A stretch of DNA of 56,709 nt from Ignavibacteriota bacterium (GCA_002746605.1 PDPT01000048.1:1-56709); one strand, 5' to 3'; positions 28,111 to 37,840 are shown, counted from the first letter of the stretch. A program made the numbers and translations. Notes: a model not told the origin generated them from the letters alone.

Positions 28111-28641
28111 ATGCAAAATATTTCATCTCTTAAGGATATTCCTGTAGCGTATAAAAATACACCGATAGAATCTTTAATTAAATATCATAACTTTGGTGAA
28201 AAATTTACTGAGTATCCAAATGCGCGGTTGTTAGTTGGTATGTGCATGGATAATAGAAAAAAATTAAATATTCCTGAAAATTTTGCTTTTGTTTTAAGAA
28301 CCGGTGGAGTAAACTTAAGGGCTAATGAATTTCATATTTCTTTTGCAATTTCCGTAGGAAAAATTAAACATATTGCTTTAATAGGACATAATAATTGTGG
28401 GATGGTAAACCTGCATACAAAGAAAGAACAATTTATAACTGGACTTACTAATACATGTGATTGGGAAAGTAATACAGCAGAAGAACATTTTCACAGCTAT
28501 GCTCCAATTCTTGAGATTAGTGATTCCGTAGATTTTACACTTAATGAAGTAATTAGATTAAGAATGAAATATCCTAATATAATAATCGCTCCTATGATGT
28601 ATATTGTTGAAGATCGTAAACTTTACTTTATCGATGAGTGA
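28111..28641 (+). CDS. Beta-class carbonic anhydrase-like protein
   Basis: The protein carries the full zinc set of beta-carbonic anhydrases: Cys45-x-Asp47-x-Arg49 in MCMDNRKKL and His93-x2-Cys96 in GHNNCGM. FVLRTGGVNLR is the usual second loop. At 176 residues it is short but complete for the minimal fold. The Asp-Arg dyad being present argues for activity rather than a regulatory relative. It would interconvert CO2 and bicarbonate in the cytosol. It is divergent from the HisA-like gene, with an extremely AT-rich 120-base spacer between them. Confidence 0.82.
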   Translation: MQNISSLKDIPVAYKNTPIESLIKYHNFGEKFTEYPNARLLVGMCMDNRKKLNIPENFAFVLRTGGVNLRANEFHISFAISVGKIKHIALIGHNNCGMVNLHTKKEQFITGLTNTCDWESNTAEEHFHSYAPILEISDSVDFTLNEVIRLRMKYPNIIIAPMMYIVEDRKLYFIDE

Positions 28642-28732
28642 AAAAATCTTGTTATTTTTCTTAAAGATATTTGATATGTACTTGTTAAATTTTCACATTA
28701 CAACAACTCGTTATTCAGACTAAAAAATATCA

Positions 28733-29053
28733 TTGAAAAAGAAATTGAGCTATTATAATTTTTACACACCCGAAGATAAAACTAATATAAATTTTAAAAA
28801 AGAGATTTGTTTTCTTAAACAATATCCATACATATGCGAAATTCGGGCTTTGGAAGTTAAAGGAAAAATATGGATAATGAGGAAGTTTGCCGGATTTGAT
28901 TTTCCTGAAGATATAAGTCAAAGAGCTAAATATTTATTACAAAACGGACGATATCTAATGTTTAAAGCTGCAGAAAACTATTATATATTCGGTGAGATGG
29001 TAGATTTACTAAAACAAACCTTTGGAATTTACGAAGAAATTGTAGTTCCCTAA
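28733..29053 (+). CDS. Hypothetical protein, 106 residues
   Basis: I do not recognise this protein. It is soluble, rich in aromatic residues and lysine, and has a mixed alpha/beta look (EICFLKQYPYICEIRALEVKGKIWIMRKFAGFDF, then a helical C-terminal half). It begins at a TTG. The codon pattern matches that of its neighbours, and it ends 12 bases before the next gene, which supports it as real and as part of a short operon with the following lipoprotein and CorC-like genes. Confidence 0.55.
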   Translation: MKKKLSYYNFYTPEDKTNINFKKEICFLKQYPYICEIRALEVKGKIWIMRKFAGFDFPEDISQRAKYLLQNGRYLMFKAAENYYIFGEMVDLLKQTFGIYEEIVVP

Positions 29054-29065
29054 ATTGGAGAAAAA

Positions 29066-29539
29066 ATGAAAAAAAATAATTTCATTATAATTTTTTTAAG
29101 TTTAATTATTTTCAACTTTGGTTGTTCATCAGTAAAAGAAGCGACAGAAGTAAGAGAAGAGAAAAAAATAAGAAATGATGTTAAGCTAAAACCAATAAAA
29201 AATATCAGTTGGATAAACACAATGCCGGAAAGTAATAATAAATTCAATATTTCCGGAAAATTCTTTTTATTAAAAGATAGTGAGTATAACTTCAAAGAAA
29301 TTGAGTTGAAAAATATTAAAGTATTCCAAGATGGAATTGAAGTTTTTAACATCATTCCCAAAGTAATTACAAATATTACTAATAAGGATAAAAAATTTAC
29401 TTATTCAACACTCAGAGGTGTTTCGCTTAATCCTAAATTGAAAAAAGATAAAACAGTTATGTTCGAACTTAATTTTAAGGAAGGAAGCAATATTTTAAAA
29501 TATTGGATTGATAATATAAAAATTGAAAAGGCAAAATAA
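29066..29539 (+). CDS. Hypothetical lipoprotein, 157 residues
   Basis: A lipoprotein signal is clear, with FIIIFLSLIIFNFGC and cysteine 20. The mature part has no family signature I recognise. It is predicted to be beta-rich (SGKFFLLKDSEYNFKEIELKNIKVFQDGIEVFNIIPK), perhaps a small Ig-like or immunity-type fold. A GGAG sequence precedes the ATG. It ends three bases before the CorC-like gene, so the two are probably expressed together, and it may act on the periplasmic side of that membrane protein. Confidence 0.65.
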   Translation: MKKNNFIIIFLSLIIFNFGCSSVKEATEVREEKKIRNDVKLKPIKNISWINTMPESNNKFNISGKFFLLKDSEYNFKEIELKNIKVFQDGIEVFNIIPKVITNITNKDKKFTYSTLRGVSLNPKLKKDKTVMFELNFKEGSNILKYWIDNIKIEKAK

Positions 29540-29542
29540 AAA

Positions 29543-30781
29543 ATGACTTTAGAAATAATAGGTCTTATTGTATTACTATTGTTTAGCGGTTTTTTTTCAT
29601 CATCGGAACTTGCTTATATTGTTGCAAATAAACTGAAAGTTGAACTTAGAGCAAGAAAAAATAATCTCTCTGCAAAATATGCTCAGTTTTTTATAAATCA
29701 TCCGCAGACTTTTTTCTCGACTATATTAATTTCAAATAACATAATAAACATTGCGTTTGCATCATTAATTACAATTTTTCTTGCTAAGTTCTATCATTTT
29801 AGTGAGTTTTCAATTCTTTTAATTTCAACGGCTCTACTATTGATTTTTGGGGAGTTACTTCCAAAATACTTCGCACGAGAATTTGCAGATATTTTGATAT
29901 TGGTTTCATCTGTTCCCTTGAAAATAATTTCAATTCTACTCAAACCCGTAATTAAACTTACTGATTCTATTTCTCTTCTTTTTATTAAAAAAAATGAACC
30001 TAAAAATGGAGGAGAAGATATAATTGATAAAGACGAAATTCATTTATTGATTGACGAAGGATCGGAAGCTGGAAGTGTTGATGAAGAAGACTCCGATATT
30101 ATAAAGAATATAATTGAACTTGGTAATCAAAAAATTTATGAAGCGATGACTCCCAGGACCGATATTGTTGGCGTTAATATAAATTCCGATATACAAGAAG
30201 TCTTAAATTTTTTCGTGGAATCAGGTTATTCAAAATTACCGATTTACGATGAAAATCTTGATAATATAAAAGGAATTATACATGTTTATGATATGTTTAC
30301 CAATCCGAAAGAATTATCCGATATAATTAAAGAAGTAATGTTTGTACCGGAAACAAAAAAAACGTTGGATATGCTGAGAGAATTTTTGGATAACAGAATT
30401 TCTTTTACTGTTGTAGTAGATGAATTTGGGGGGACAGCAGGGATTTTAACTGTGGAAGATATAATTGAAGAAATGTTTGGTGAAATTCAAGATGAATATG
30501 ATAATGAGCCGGATGTTTGTAGAAAAATTGATGATGACACATACGTTTTAAGCGGTAAAATCGAAATTGATTATCTTAACGAAGAATATGAACTAAATAT
30601 TCCTGATGGAGATTATGAAACTATTGCAGGATTTATAACATCAAAAATTGGCAGAATTCCGGCTCGAGGTGAAAAGATTAAACTTGGTAATCTTAGTTTT
30701 ATTATATTACATTCAACAAAGATAAAAATCAATTTGTTAAAAATGTTTATTTTTTCCGAACCTGATACCAAAGATATGTAA
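29543..30781 (+). CDS. CNNM/CorC-HlyC family membrane protein with CBS pair (GldE-like)
   Basis: The 412-residue protein has an N-terminal CNNM (DUF21) domain with four hydrophobic segments and the opening IGLIVLLLFSGFFSSSELAYI. A CBS pair follows (EAMTPRTDIVGVNINSDIQEVL and SFTVVVDEFGGTAGILTVEDIIEEMFGEI). The C-terminal CorC_HlyC domain includes DGDYETIAGFITSKIGRIPARGE. Relatives act in magnesium or cobalt handling; in gliding Bacteroidota the GldE relative affects the gliding and T9SS machinery. With T9SS cargo in this genome, a GldE role is a reasonable but unproven option. Confidence 0.85.
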   Translation: MTLEIIGLIVLLLFSGFFSSSELAYIVANKLKVELRARKNNLSAKYAQFFINHPQTFFSTILISNNIINIAFASLITIFLAKFYHFSEFSILLISTALLLIFGELLPKYFAREFADILILVSSVPLKIISILLKPVIKLTDSISLLFIKKNEPKNGGEDIIDKDEIHLLIDEGSEAGSVDEEDSDIIKNIIELGNQKIYEAMTPRTDIVGVNINSDIQEVLNFFVESGYSKLPIYDENLDNIKGIIHVYDMFTNPKELSDIIKEVMFVPETKKTLDMLREFLDNRISFTVVVDEFGGTAGILTVEDIIEEMFGEIQDEYDNEPDVCRKIDDDTYVLSGKIEIDYLNEEYELNIPDGDYETIAGFITSKIGRIPARGEKIKLGNLSFIILHSTKIKINLLKMFIFSEPDTKDM

Positions 30782-31021
30782 TCGTCTTATATTAAAGGAA
30801 TTCTAATTTGATCCGAAAATATAATGAAATCTTTTTTAATGAAATAGTAAGTATGTTAATTAATAAATAAATTTTAATTTTAAATATTGTAAAAGCTATA
30901 AATTTAATAAATAAAATTACTAACTTCGTTACGCTAAAAAAATCTTTAACGTAACAATAATTTTTTTTAGTAAAGAAAAAGTAATAATTATTGTGCAAAT
31001 TTTAATTGTGGAGAAAATATT

Positions 31022-31366
31022 ATGGCCATACTTTCAATGTTATTTGGAAGCAAAAATGTAAAAAATCTTAATTCCTCTGAATTTCAAAAACATTTAACGG
31101 AAAATGATAATTCCATTTTAATTGACGTAAGAACACAAGAAGAGCATGAAGAAATTAGAATACCAAACTCTATGCTTATAGATATTTCTCAGGCTGATTT
31201 TTTAGATAAGATTAATAAACTAGATAAACAGAAAAGTTATTATTTATACTGTAGAAGCGGCAGCAGAAGTTTAAATGCTGCTACGAAAATGGATAAACTT
31301 GGTTTTGAAAAAGTCTATAATCTTGCCGGAGGAATTATAGCTTGGGATGGAGCAACAGAAAGATAA
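31022..31366 (+). CDS. Rhodanese-like domain protein
   Basis: A single-domain rhodanese of 114 residues. The substrate loop contains the active-site Cys77 in YLYCRSGSRS, preceded by LIDVRTQEEHEEIRIPNSMLI and followed by KVYNLAGGIIAW. These proteins carry or transfer persulfide sulfur. There is no signal peptide, so it is cytosolic. A GGAG sequence precedes the ATG at 31022. The presence of sulfide:quinone oxidoreductase and the bd oxidase nearby gives a plausible sulfur-handling context. It converges with the gene ending at 31398. Confidence 0.9.
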   Translation: MAILSMLFGSKNVKNLNSSEFQKHLTENDNSILIDVRTQEEHEEIRIPNSMLIDISQADFLDKINKLDKQKSYYLYCRSGSRSLNAATKMDKLGFEKVYNLAGGIIAWDGATER

Positions 31367-31385
31367 CCTAAAAAGGCTATCTTTC
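31358..31385. terminator. Hairpin between convergent genes
   Basis: GAAAGATAACC (31358-31368) pairs with GGCTATCTTTC (31375-31385) with one mismatch and a six-base A-rich loop. It overlaps the rhodanese stop codon and lies between two convergent genes, where it could serve both directions. There is no strong T-run on either side, so efficiency is uncertain. Confidence 0.5.
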
Positions 31386-31397
31386 CGTAAACAATAA

Positions 31398-32189
31398 TTA
31401 CCTAACGTATTTCCACCAATAATAATATTTGTTTTCCAGTTCAATTTCGGAAGGCATTGGAAAAAATCTTAGTTCGGTACCGTCCGAAAACCAGAAGCCG
31501 TGGCGTAAAAACTTATAAGAGATATCTTTTAATAAACTTCCCAGACTTATTGTCTTTGTAGTTTTATCAGGTTTTTCTTGCAGTTCCGTTATACAGTCAT
31601 AAAATCTGTAAGGATTTACCGAAGGCAAATCGATATGAAAAATATCTCTATTTTTATTATTTTCAAAAAAGTTCTGTATATTAAAATCAATTTGAGTAAA
31701 ACAAATTTTTGGAGCTCCTTTTGATTTTGTTTCAGTAGTAATATATTTCCCAAATGCTCTTTGATCTTTGTTGGTAGCAACCAAAGTTTCCAGAGGTGTA
31801 ATTTCTTGATAAATTCTTATCATTCCCGGTTGATTATATGCTGTGTATTCGGCGGGTTCAATTGGCAAAACTTTTCCGTTTCGTGTGCATAAAAATATTC
31901 TTTTTATTGCAGATAATTCAATATGCTCCAAAACATTATAGGAACTTATAAATTTTGTTTTTTTAGGGGAACCATCCGAGTGGGGAGTAGTAGTTTCTAA
32001 GACTCTATCTATTTCGAAGTAATCATTTCTGAAATTAATATCTATTTCGGCAAAAATCACTTTACCGCTAAAATGCTTTGTACTTCCCATTATATAATGT
32101 TCACCGAATTTTTCCGGGGTTAATTGAGATGCTACTAATGTATTTGTTGGAAATACAATCATGTATATATGTTTTTCGTAATCAGACAT
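31398..32189 (-). CDS. Conserved-looking hypothetical protein, 263 residues
   Basis: I do not recognise this protein. It has no signal peptide or membrane segment and is rich in aromatic and charged residues. The N terminus reads SDYEKHIYMIVFPTNTLVAS. It has a repeated FGEHYIMGSTKHFSGKVIFAEID / FGKYITTETKSKGAPKICFTQID theme, suggesting two related halves of about 110 residues. The C terminus has a tryptophan- and tyrosine-rich end (YYYWWKYVR). GGAG lies just before the ATG. It follows the EamA transporter gene on the minus strand and may be in the same transcript. Confidence 0.6.
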   Translation of the reverse strand: MSDYEKHIYMIVFPTNTLVASQLTPEKFGEHYIMGSTKHFSGKVIFAEIDINFRNDYFEIDRVLETTTPHSDGSPKKTKFISSYNVLEHIELSAIKRIFLCTRNGKVLPIEPAEYTAYNQPGMIRIYQEITPLETLVATNKDQRAFGKYITTETKSKGAPKICFTQIDFNIQNFFENNKNRDIFHIDLPSVNPYRFYDCITELQEKPDKTTKTISLGSLLKDISYKFLRHGFWFSDGTELRFFPMPSEIELENKYYYWWKYVR

Positions 32190-32283
32190 TATTACTCCAA
32201 AATTTATTAATAAAGGTGCCTAAAATTATTAAATGAAATTATGAGTATCAAGGAAGAAAAGATGATTTGTTAAGATGTAGCTT

Positions 32284-33204
32284 CTATTTTAACTCTCTTC
32301 TTTTGTTACTAAACATAATTACATTTGTTATGCTGTAAATTAAAATCAAAACCCCGAGCCATTGTACGATGCTTAAAATATTGCCATGTAAAAAATATTC
32401 AAGTACAACTGCTGTCAAAGGAAAAGCTAATTCCAGTATTGTTGCAGTGCTGGCAGTTACTTTTTTCAATCCATAATAATACATGAAAATTGCTGGTCCA
32501 CCTGTAGAAAATGCAATGAGTAAGAATATCAACCATTGCGAACCGGTAACAGAATTAATGTTGGTAAAGTCTCCAAAAGCTAATACCATTATTAATGTTA
32601 TGATGCTTGTGATGCCAAATCGTAAGTAAGTACCAAGTTCAAAACTAACATTCTTTAATGCTTTTTTGCTTAACACAGTAGAAGAGCCAAAGCTAAAAGC
32701 TGCAAGAAAGGCAAACATTGCTGCCAAAAGATTTTTATTTTCCGAATTGATATTTGGTAGATTAAAGCCGAAAGTCATTAGATATGTTCCTAAAATTGCA
32801 AGAGCTGCCCAGTAGAAAAATTTTCGAGGTAATCTTTCTTTCAAAAAAATTGCAGCGAGTGATAATGCAAAAAGAGGTTGTAACTTCTGTATGAAAATTA
32901 CAATTGATAAGTTTATAAAATTAACATAGAATAAAGCTTTGGTAATACTCAATGTTCCTATAGTTCCACCGAAAAGTGCAACACCCAAAAAAGCAAACCA
33001 TTCGTTTTTGCTTAATTTGTTTAAGTTATTTTTGTTCTTAATTATAATAGGTGAAAGATAAATTGAGACAATAGAACTTTCAATAAAAACAACAAGAACA
33101 ACAGGTAAAGTATAAAGTTTTGGGGTTAAAACAATACCATCGATACCCCATAAAACAGCAGCAATAATTATGAAAACGGGAGCAAGTCTATTCATTAAAA
33201 ACAA
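32284..33204 (-). CDS. EamA/DMT family transporter
   Basis: This is a drug/metabolite-transporter superfamily member of 306 residues with about ten hydrophobic segments, arranged as two EamA repeats (the second from about residue 155, FLAAFSFGSSTVLSKKALK). The hallmark segments ALFYVNFINLSIVIFIQKLQPLFA and TASTATILELAFPLTAVVLEY are present; the latter matches the conserved end of the EamA domain. The substrate is unknown, and export of amino acids or metabolites is typical. It lies 71 bases after cydC on the same strand. Confidence 0.88.
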   Translation of the reverse strand: MFLMNRLAPVFIIIAAVLWGIDGIVLTPKLYTLPVVLVVFIESSIVSIYLSPIIIKNKNNLNKLSKNEWFAFLGVALFGGTIGTLSITKALFYVNFINLSIVIFIQKLQPLFALSLAAIFLKERLPRKFFYWAALAILGTYLMTFGFNLPNINSENKNLLAAMFAFLAAFSFGSSTVLSKKALKNVSFELGTYLRFGITSIITLIMVLAFGDFTNINSVTGSQWLIFLLIAFSTGGPAIFMYYYGLKKVTASTATILELAFPLTAVVLEYFLHGNILSIVQWLGVLILIYSITNVIMFSNKRRELK

Positions 33205-33275
33205 AAACCTTTCTGAAAAATTTGTAAGTTAAAATATATCTAAAAAAATTGACTTAAAAATATTGTTATTTATGC

Positions 33276-34994
33276 TCATAACAAATTTGTTTGGATATTA
33301 TACATTTTCTTAAAGTAACCATTTGTATCCATAAGATGATTGAAAGTTCCTTCCTCTATTAGTTTGCCATTCTTCATAACTAAAATATTATCTGCATTTT
33401 TCAAATTTGTTACTTTATGTGTGATGTAGATTATTGTTTTTCTATCTTTCATCGATAAAATATTTTGTAAAATTATTTCTTCATTTATTGAATCCAAATC
33501 GGAAGCAGCTTCGTCAAAAATCATGATAGGTGTATTTTTTAAGAAAATTCTTGCAAGTGCAATTCTTTTTCTTTCACCGCCGCTTAATTTTAAACCTTGT
33601 TCTCCGATTAGTTCATCATACTTATTCGGAAGAGAATTTATAAAATTATGAATATTTGCTTTTCGGGCTGCACTTATTACTTCATCTAAAGTTGCATTGG
33701 GTTTAGAAAATTTTATATTTTCTTGTAATGATAAGTTAAAGAGTTGTGTTTGTTGTGATAACACAGAAATATGTTTAACAATTTCTTCTTGAGAAAAAGA
33801 ATGTAAGTCTCTTCCTCCGATAAAAATTTTTCCTTTACGATGCTCCCAAAACTTTAACAAAATATTTGCCAGAGTTGATTTGCCACTCCCGCTTTTACCT
33901 ACAATTGCAGTAAAGCTATTTTGCGAAAATGAAACAGAGAAGTCTCTAATAATTTCAGTATTTGTATAAGAAAAATTTAATGAATTAATGTTTATTGAAA
34001 AATCGTTGATATTTATTTTTTGATTGAGTGTTTTGCTTGATTTACCAATTTTATCAAGTTCCAAAATTCCTTTAGCCGATTGGGTTGTTTTCTTTAGTTC
34101 GCTGAATGCTTGAGGAATAGGGAAGACCGCTTCAAAGATTGACATTGTTCCAAGAGTAAGTACACTTAAGAATACGCCTTCTAACATTCCGTTAGTTACT
34201 TCAGTTATTGCAAAATATAAAACGGAAATTACTGCTAAATTCATTAATAACAGAACTATAGAATCATTTAGTGCTGTAATTATTGCATGTTTTCTTTGAA
34301 GTAAAATATAATGATGATTAGTTTTATTAAACCGCTTTAAAAATTTTTCTTCCGCTCCAAAAACAATCAGTTCTGAAATTCCTGCAACCAAATCAATTGA
34401 TTGGTGCGTAAGTTTTTCCTGATACTTTAAAATTTCAGCATTATATTTTTTGCTCAATTGATAAGTTGCAATCGGTAAAATTATTACTCCCAGTAAGTAG
34501 AACAAAGAAATGATAAATGAGTAATAGAAGCTAAACATTCCAAAAAAGAAAAAAAATGTAAGAAAAACAAATACCGAAATTAAAATTGGTCCTACAATTT
34601 TTACATAAAAAATTTCCAAATTTTCAATTTGTGCAATGGACTTATTTAAGATATCGCTGCTCCGTAAATTCTTAAATTTGGACGGATAAAGAGGAGCAAG
34701 AAGTTTAAAGAACCATATCCTAAATTTTTCCAACAAATGAAAAGTTATATTATGAGAAATAACTCGTTCAAGATAGCGAAAAACTCCTCGAGAAATTCCA
34801 AAGAATCTTACGCCGACAATTGCAACTTGTAGTTCAAATATAGAAGGATGGAGAGCCGCTTTTGCAATTATATATGCCGATGTCATTATCAAACCGATAC
34901 TGCTGCCTATAGTTATAAATCCTATTAAAGCTGCAAGAATTATCCAAAATCTATATTTTCCGGAAATGTAAAGAAGTTTAAGGATAATTTTCAC
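33276..34994 (-). CDS. cydC: ABC exporter subunit CydC
   Basis: CydC forms with CydD an ABC exporter that moves cysteine or glutathione to the periplasm and is needed to assemble cytochrome bd. The 572-residue half-transporter has six membrane segments, then an ATPase domain with Walker A GKSGSGKST, the signature LSGGERKRIALAR and Walker B PIMIFDEAAS, followed by the H-loop YITHK. The start is GTG at 34994, overlapping the cydD stop by one base with AAAGGAG upstream, so the two subunits are translationally coupled. The assignment of C versus D rests on order and similarity in style and could be swapped. Confidence 0.87.
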   Translation of the reverse strand: MKIILKLLYISGKYRFWIILAALIGFITIGSSIGLIMTSAYIIAKAALHPSIFELQVAIVGVRFFGISRGVFRYLERVISHNITFHLLEKFRIWFFKLLAPLYPSKFKNLRSSDILNKSIAQIENLEIFYVKIVGPILISVFVFLTFFFFFGMFSFYYSFIISLFYLLGVIILPIATYQLSKKYNAEILKYQEKLTHQSIDLVAGISELIVFGAEEKFLKRFNKTNHHYILLQRKHAIITALNDSIVLLLMNLAVISVLYFAITEVTNGMLEGVFLSVLTLGTMSIFEAVFPIPQAFSELKKTTQSAKGILELDKIGKSSKTLNQKININDFSININSLNFSYTNTEIIRDFSVSFSQNSFTAIVGKSGSGKSTLANILLKFWEHRKGKIFIGGRDLHSFSQEEIVKHISVLSQQTQLFNLSLQENIKFSKPNATLDEVISAARKANIHNFINSLPNKYDELIGEQGLKLSGGERKRIALARIFLKNTPIMIFDEAASDLDSINEEIILQNILSMKDRKTIIYITHKVTNLKNADNILVMKNGKLIEEGTFNHLMDTNGYFKKMYNIQTNLL

Positions 34995-36724
34995 TAAGCA
35001 GCTCCTTTATACTTATCAACTAATTTTTTATAATCATTGCATTTAACTAAAAGTTCTTCATGTAATCCTTGAGCAAGGATTTTGCCTTTATCGATGACAA
35101 TTATATTATCTGCATTTATAATTGTACTAAGTCTGTGAGCAATTGTTAAAACCGTTTTATTTTTTATCAATCCTGTTAGACTTTTGATTAAATCAATTTC
35201 AGTTTCCGGATCTAAATTTGAGGTTGGTTCGTCCAAAAGTAGAATGGAAGTATCTTTTAAGAAAGCTCTTGCAATTGCAATTCTTTGAGCCTCGCCACCA
35301 CTAATTTTCATTGCATTTTCACCCACAACAGATTCAATTCCATTTGCAAGAGAGTTTACAAATTTTGAAATATTTGCATTTTGAAGTGCAGAGTTTAATT
35401 CGTGCTCAGTTGCTTTTGGTTTAGCCAAAAGTAAATTTTCTTTTATGGATGTGTTAAAGAGATATGGTTTTTGTGGAATCCATGAGATTTTCTTTAACCA
35501 TTCTTTTTTATTTATTTGACTTAAATTTTTATCATCATAATAAATTTCACCTTTGCTCGGATAAATATGAGTTAAAAGTAAATTTAGTATTGTACTTTTT
35601 CCGCTTCCGCTGGTTCCCACTAAAGCCGTGTGAGTATTTTCTTTAAGTGTAAAAGTTACATTATCAAGAACATTGGCGGAATTATCATAAGAAAATGAAA
35701 CATTAGAAAAAATAATTTTATTAAACTTTTTATCGAGCTGATAGATTTCAGTGTCCTTTACAATAATTTGAGGTTTACTTTCTAAAAGAGCAAATATTTT
35801 TTCTGAAGCGGCAATGCCTTCCATTCCTGCGTGATAGCGTGCTCCCAATTGCCTGATAGGATTGTAAAATTCGGGAGCAAGAATGAGAATAAACAGAGCA
35901 TCTTTAAAATCTATCAACCCTTTCATAAGTCTTATTCCTATTTCTACGGAAATTATAGCAATACTTATTGTTGATAGAAGTTCGAGTATTAAAGCAGATA
36001 AAAATGCAATCCGCAAAACTTTCATTGATGATTTTCTAAATGATGAACTTACAATTTTTATTTTATCGATTATATCACTTGTTCTTCCGAAAATTTTTAT
36101 TGTTCTTAAATTTTGAATTACATCAAAAAAATATGAACTCATAATGTTTAATATTTTCCATTGTTTTCTATTTAGTTTTTCTGCTTCAGAACCAATCAGT
36201 ATCATAAACAAAGGAATTAATGGAGCGGTAACTAAAAAAATAGTCCCCGAAAGTGCATCAATAGGAAATATAAAAATCAAAATCATTATAGGTATTAAAG
36301 CGGAAAGTAACAATTGAGGAATAAATCTGCTAAAATAAATATCAATTTTTTCCAAGCCTTCTAATAATGTATTTGAAATCTCTCCTGTTTTTTCTGCTTT
36401 AAGTTGTATTGGTCCTAATTTAAATAAATGTGAGGTAATTTTATTTCTTAAAATATCTTTTATCTGTGAAGCAATTTTATTTGCGAAATTTTGTTCACTC
36501 CAATTAAAAAGAGCACGACCAACACTCAATAAAATTAGAATAATTAGTAATTCGTTTACGTTTTCAAGTTTGTAATTTTTTAGAAAAACCTTATCTATTA
36601 CATCACTCAACAAATGTGCATTGGCTATAATTGTGAAAGCCGTAAGTAAACTAAAAACTAATGTTAGGAATAAAGATACCTTTAAGTTTTTTATATATTT
36701 TATTAATCTTTTATCAATGTGCAT
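34994..36724 (-). CDS. cydD: ABC exporter subunit CydD
   Basis: This is the partner of CydC, with 576 residues. Membrane segments occupy the first 300 residues. The ATPase has Walker A GTSGSGKST, signature ISGGEAQRIAIAR and Walker B SILLLDEPTSNLDPETE, then TIAHRLSTI. The ARYHAGMEGIAASEKIFALLE segment before the ATPase is typical of CydD. The gene begins 93 bases beyond the cydB stop, just after a terminator (36744-36771), so it may depend on its own promoter or on read-through. Confidence 0.88.
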   Translation of the reverse strand: MHIDKRLIKYIKNLKVSLFLTLVFSLLTAFTIIANAHLLSDVIDKVFLKNYKLENVNELLIILILLSVGRALFNWSEQNFANKIASQIKDILRNKITSHLFKLGPIQLKAEKTGEISNTLLEGLEKIDIYFSRFIPQLLLSALIPIMILIFIFPIDALSGTIFLVTAPLIPLFMILIGSEAEKLNRKQWKILNIMSSYFFDVIQNLRTIKIFGRTSDIIDKIKIVSSSFRKSSMKVLRIAFLSALILELLSTISIAIISVEIGIRLMKGLIDFKDALFILILAPEFYNPIRQLGARYHAGMEGIAASEKIFALLESKPQIIVKDTEIYQLDKKFNKIIFSNVSFSYDNSANVLDNVTFTLKENTHTALVGTSGSGKSTILNLLLTHIYPSKGEIYYDDKNLSQINKKEWLKKISWIPQKPYLFNTSIKENLLLAKPKATEHELNSALQNANISKFVNSLANGIESVVGENAMKISGGEAQRIAIARAFLKDTSILLLDEPTSNLDPETEIDLIKSLTGLIKNKTVLTIAHRLSTIINADNIIVIDKGKILAQGLHEELLVKCNDYKKLVDKYKGAA

Positions 36725-36743
36725 ATTTCATTTACTTTTGTAT

Positions 36744-36771
36744 AAAAAAAAGTCCCTAAAATATTAGGGAC
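36744..36771 (-). terminator. Intrinsic terminator after cydB
   Basis: Read on the minus strand, a perfect 8-base stem (GTCCCTAA at 36771-36764 paired with TTAGGGAC at 36759-36752) is followed by eight U (36751-36744). This is a strong terminator placed between cydAB and cydDC and may lower expression of the exporter relative to the oxidase. Confidence 0.85.
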
Positions 36772-36816
36772 ATAAGATAAATATAATAAAGCATATTTTT
36801 GTGAATATTGAAAAAA

Positions 36817-37830
36817 TTAATATTCTAATTTTGTTTTATCAGTAATTCTCTTTCTGAAAACCCAGTAACTCCAAATCTGATATGCAAGAACTATTGGTAC
36901 AAAAGTAAGTGCAATCCAAGTCATAAGTTCAAGTGTGTATTGACTTGAAGAGGCATTTGTTATAGTTAAGCTCCAATTATCATTTAAGCTTGAAACCATC
37001 ACTCTTGGAAACAATCCCATAAAAATTGTAATAGTTGAAAAAACAATTGTTAAAGAAGACATAGTAAAAGCCCAGCCGTTTTTCTTTTTAGAAAGAAAAT
37101 ATTTTACTGCAAGAATTGTTAAACCCGCAAAAATAGGAATAACACCGGGGTTTACACCAAGTTTTGAAAACATATCGGTTTCAAAATAACCGTAAACAAC
37201 TGATGTTAAAAGTAAAATAATTGTAGGCAGCCATAACTTAGCTGCTATATTTACAACACTTTCCAAAAGGGAGTCTGATAATTTTAACGATAAGAATAAA
37301 GCTCCATGCAAGGTAAACAATAAAATTGTTGTTAAACCACCAATAATTCCATAAGGATTTAACAGATCGAAAAAAGAACCTACGAAATTCATATCTGCAT
37401 CAATTGCTACACCTCTTATTAAGTTTGCCATTGCAACACCCCAAAGTAGAGCGGGTATAAAACTTCCAATAAAAATTACAAAGTCCCACATATTTCTCCA
37501 ACTTTCTGTTTTGTGTTTACTTCGATACTCGAATGCAACACCTCTTCCTATTAAAGCAAGGAGCATTAGTACAAGTGCAATATAAAAGCCGCTGAACATT
37601 GTTGCATACCAATGAGGGAATGCTGCAAAAATTGCTCCGCCTGCAGTTATGAGCCAGACTTCGTTGCCATCCCAATGGGGGCCAATGGCATTAATTATTT
37701 GTCTGCGAGATTTATCATTTTTACCGAGAAATGGTAATAAAATTCCTACTCCGTAATCAAATCCTTCAAGAAAGAAAAACCCAATGAAGAGTACTGCAAT
37801 TAAAATAAACCAAATTGTATTTAAATCCAT
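36817..37830 (-). CDS. cydB: Cytochrome bd oxidase subunit II
   Basis: CydB is the second structural subunit of the quinol oxidase. The 337-residue protein has about eight or nine membrane segments. It opens with the very conserved FFLEGFDYGVGILLPFLGKNDKSRRQIINAIGPHWDGNEVWLITAGGAIFAAFP, and LRGVAFEYRSKH follows. It is shorter than E. coli CydB (379 residues), as is usual in this phylum. It lies 10 bases after cydA. No CydX- or CydH-type gene follows it. Confidence 0.94.
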   Translation of the reverse strand: MDLNTIWFILIAVLFIGFFFLEGFDYGVGILLPFLGKNDKSRRQIINAIGPHWDGNEVWLITAGGAIFAAFPHWYATMFSGFYIALVLMLLALIGRGVAFEYRSKHKTESWRNMWDFVIFIGSFIPALLWGVAMANLIRGVAIDADMNFVGSFFDLLNPYGIIGGLTTILLFTLHGALFLSLKLSDSLLESVVNIAAKLWLPTIILLLTSVVYGYFETDMFSKLGVNPGVIPIFAGLTILAVKYFLSKKKNGWAFTMSSLTIVFSTITIFMGLFPRVMVSSLNDNWSLTITNASSSQYTLELMTWIALTFVPIVLAYQIWSYWVFRKRITDKTKLEY

Positions 37831-37840
37831 TTTTATACTC

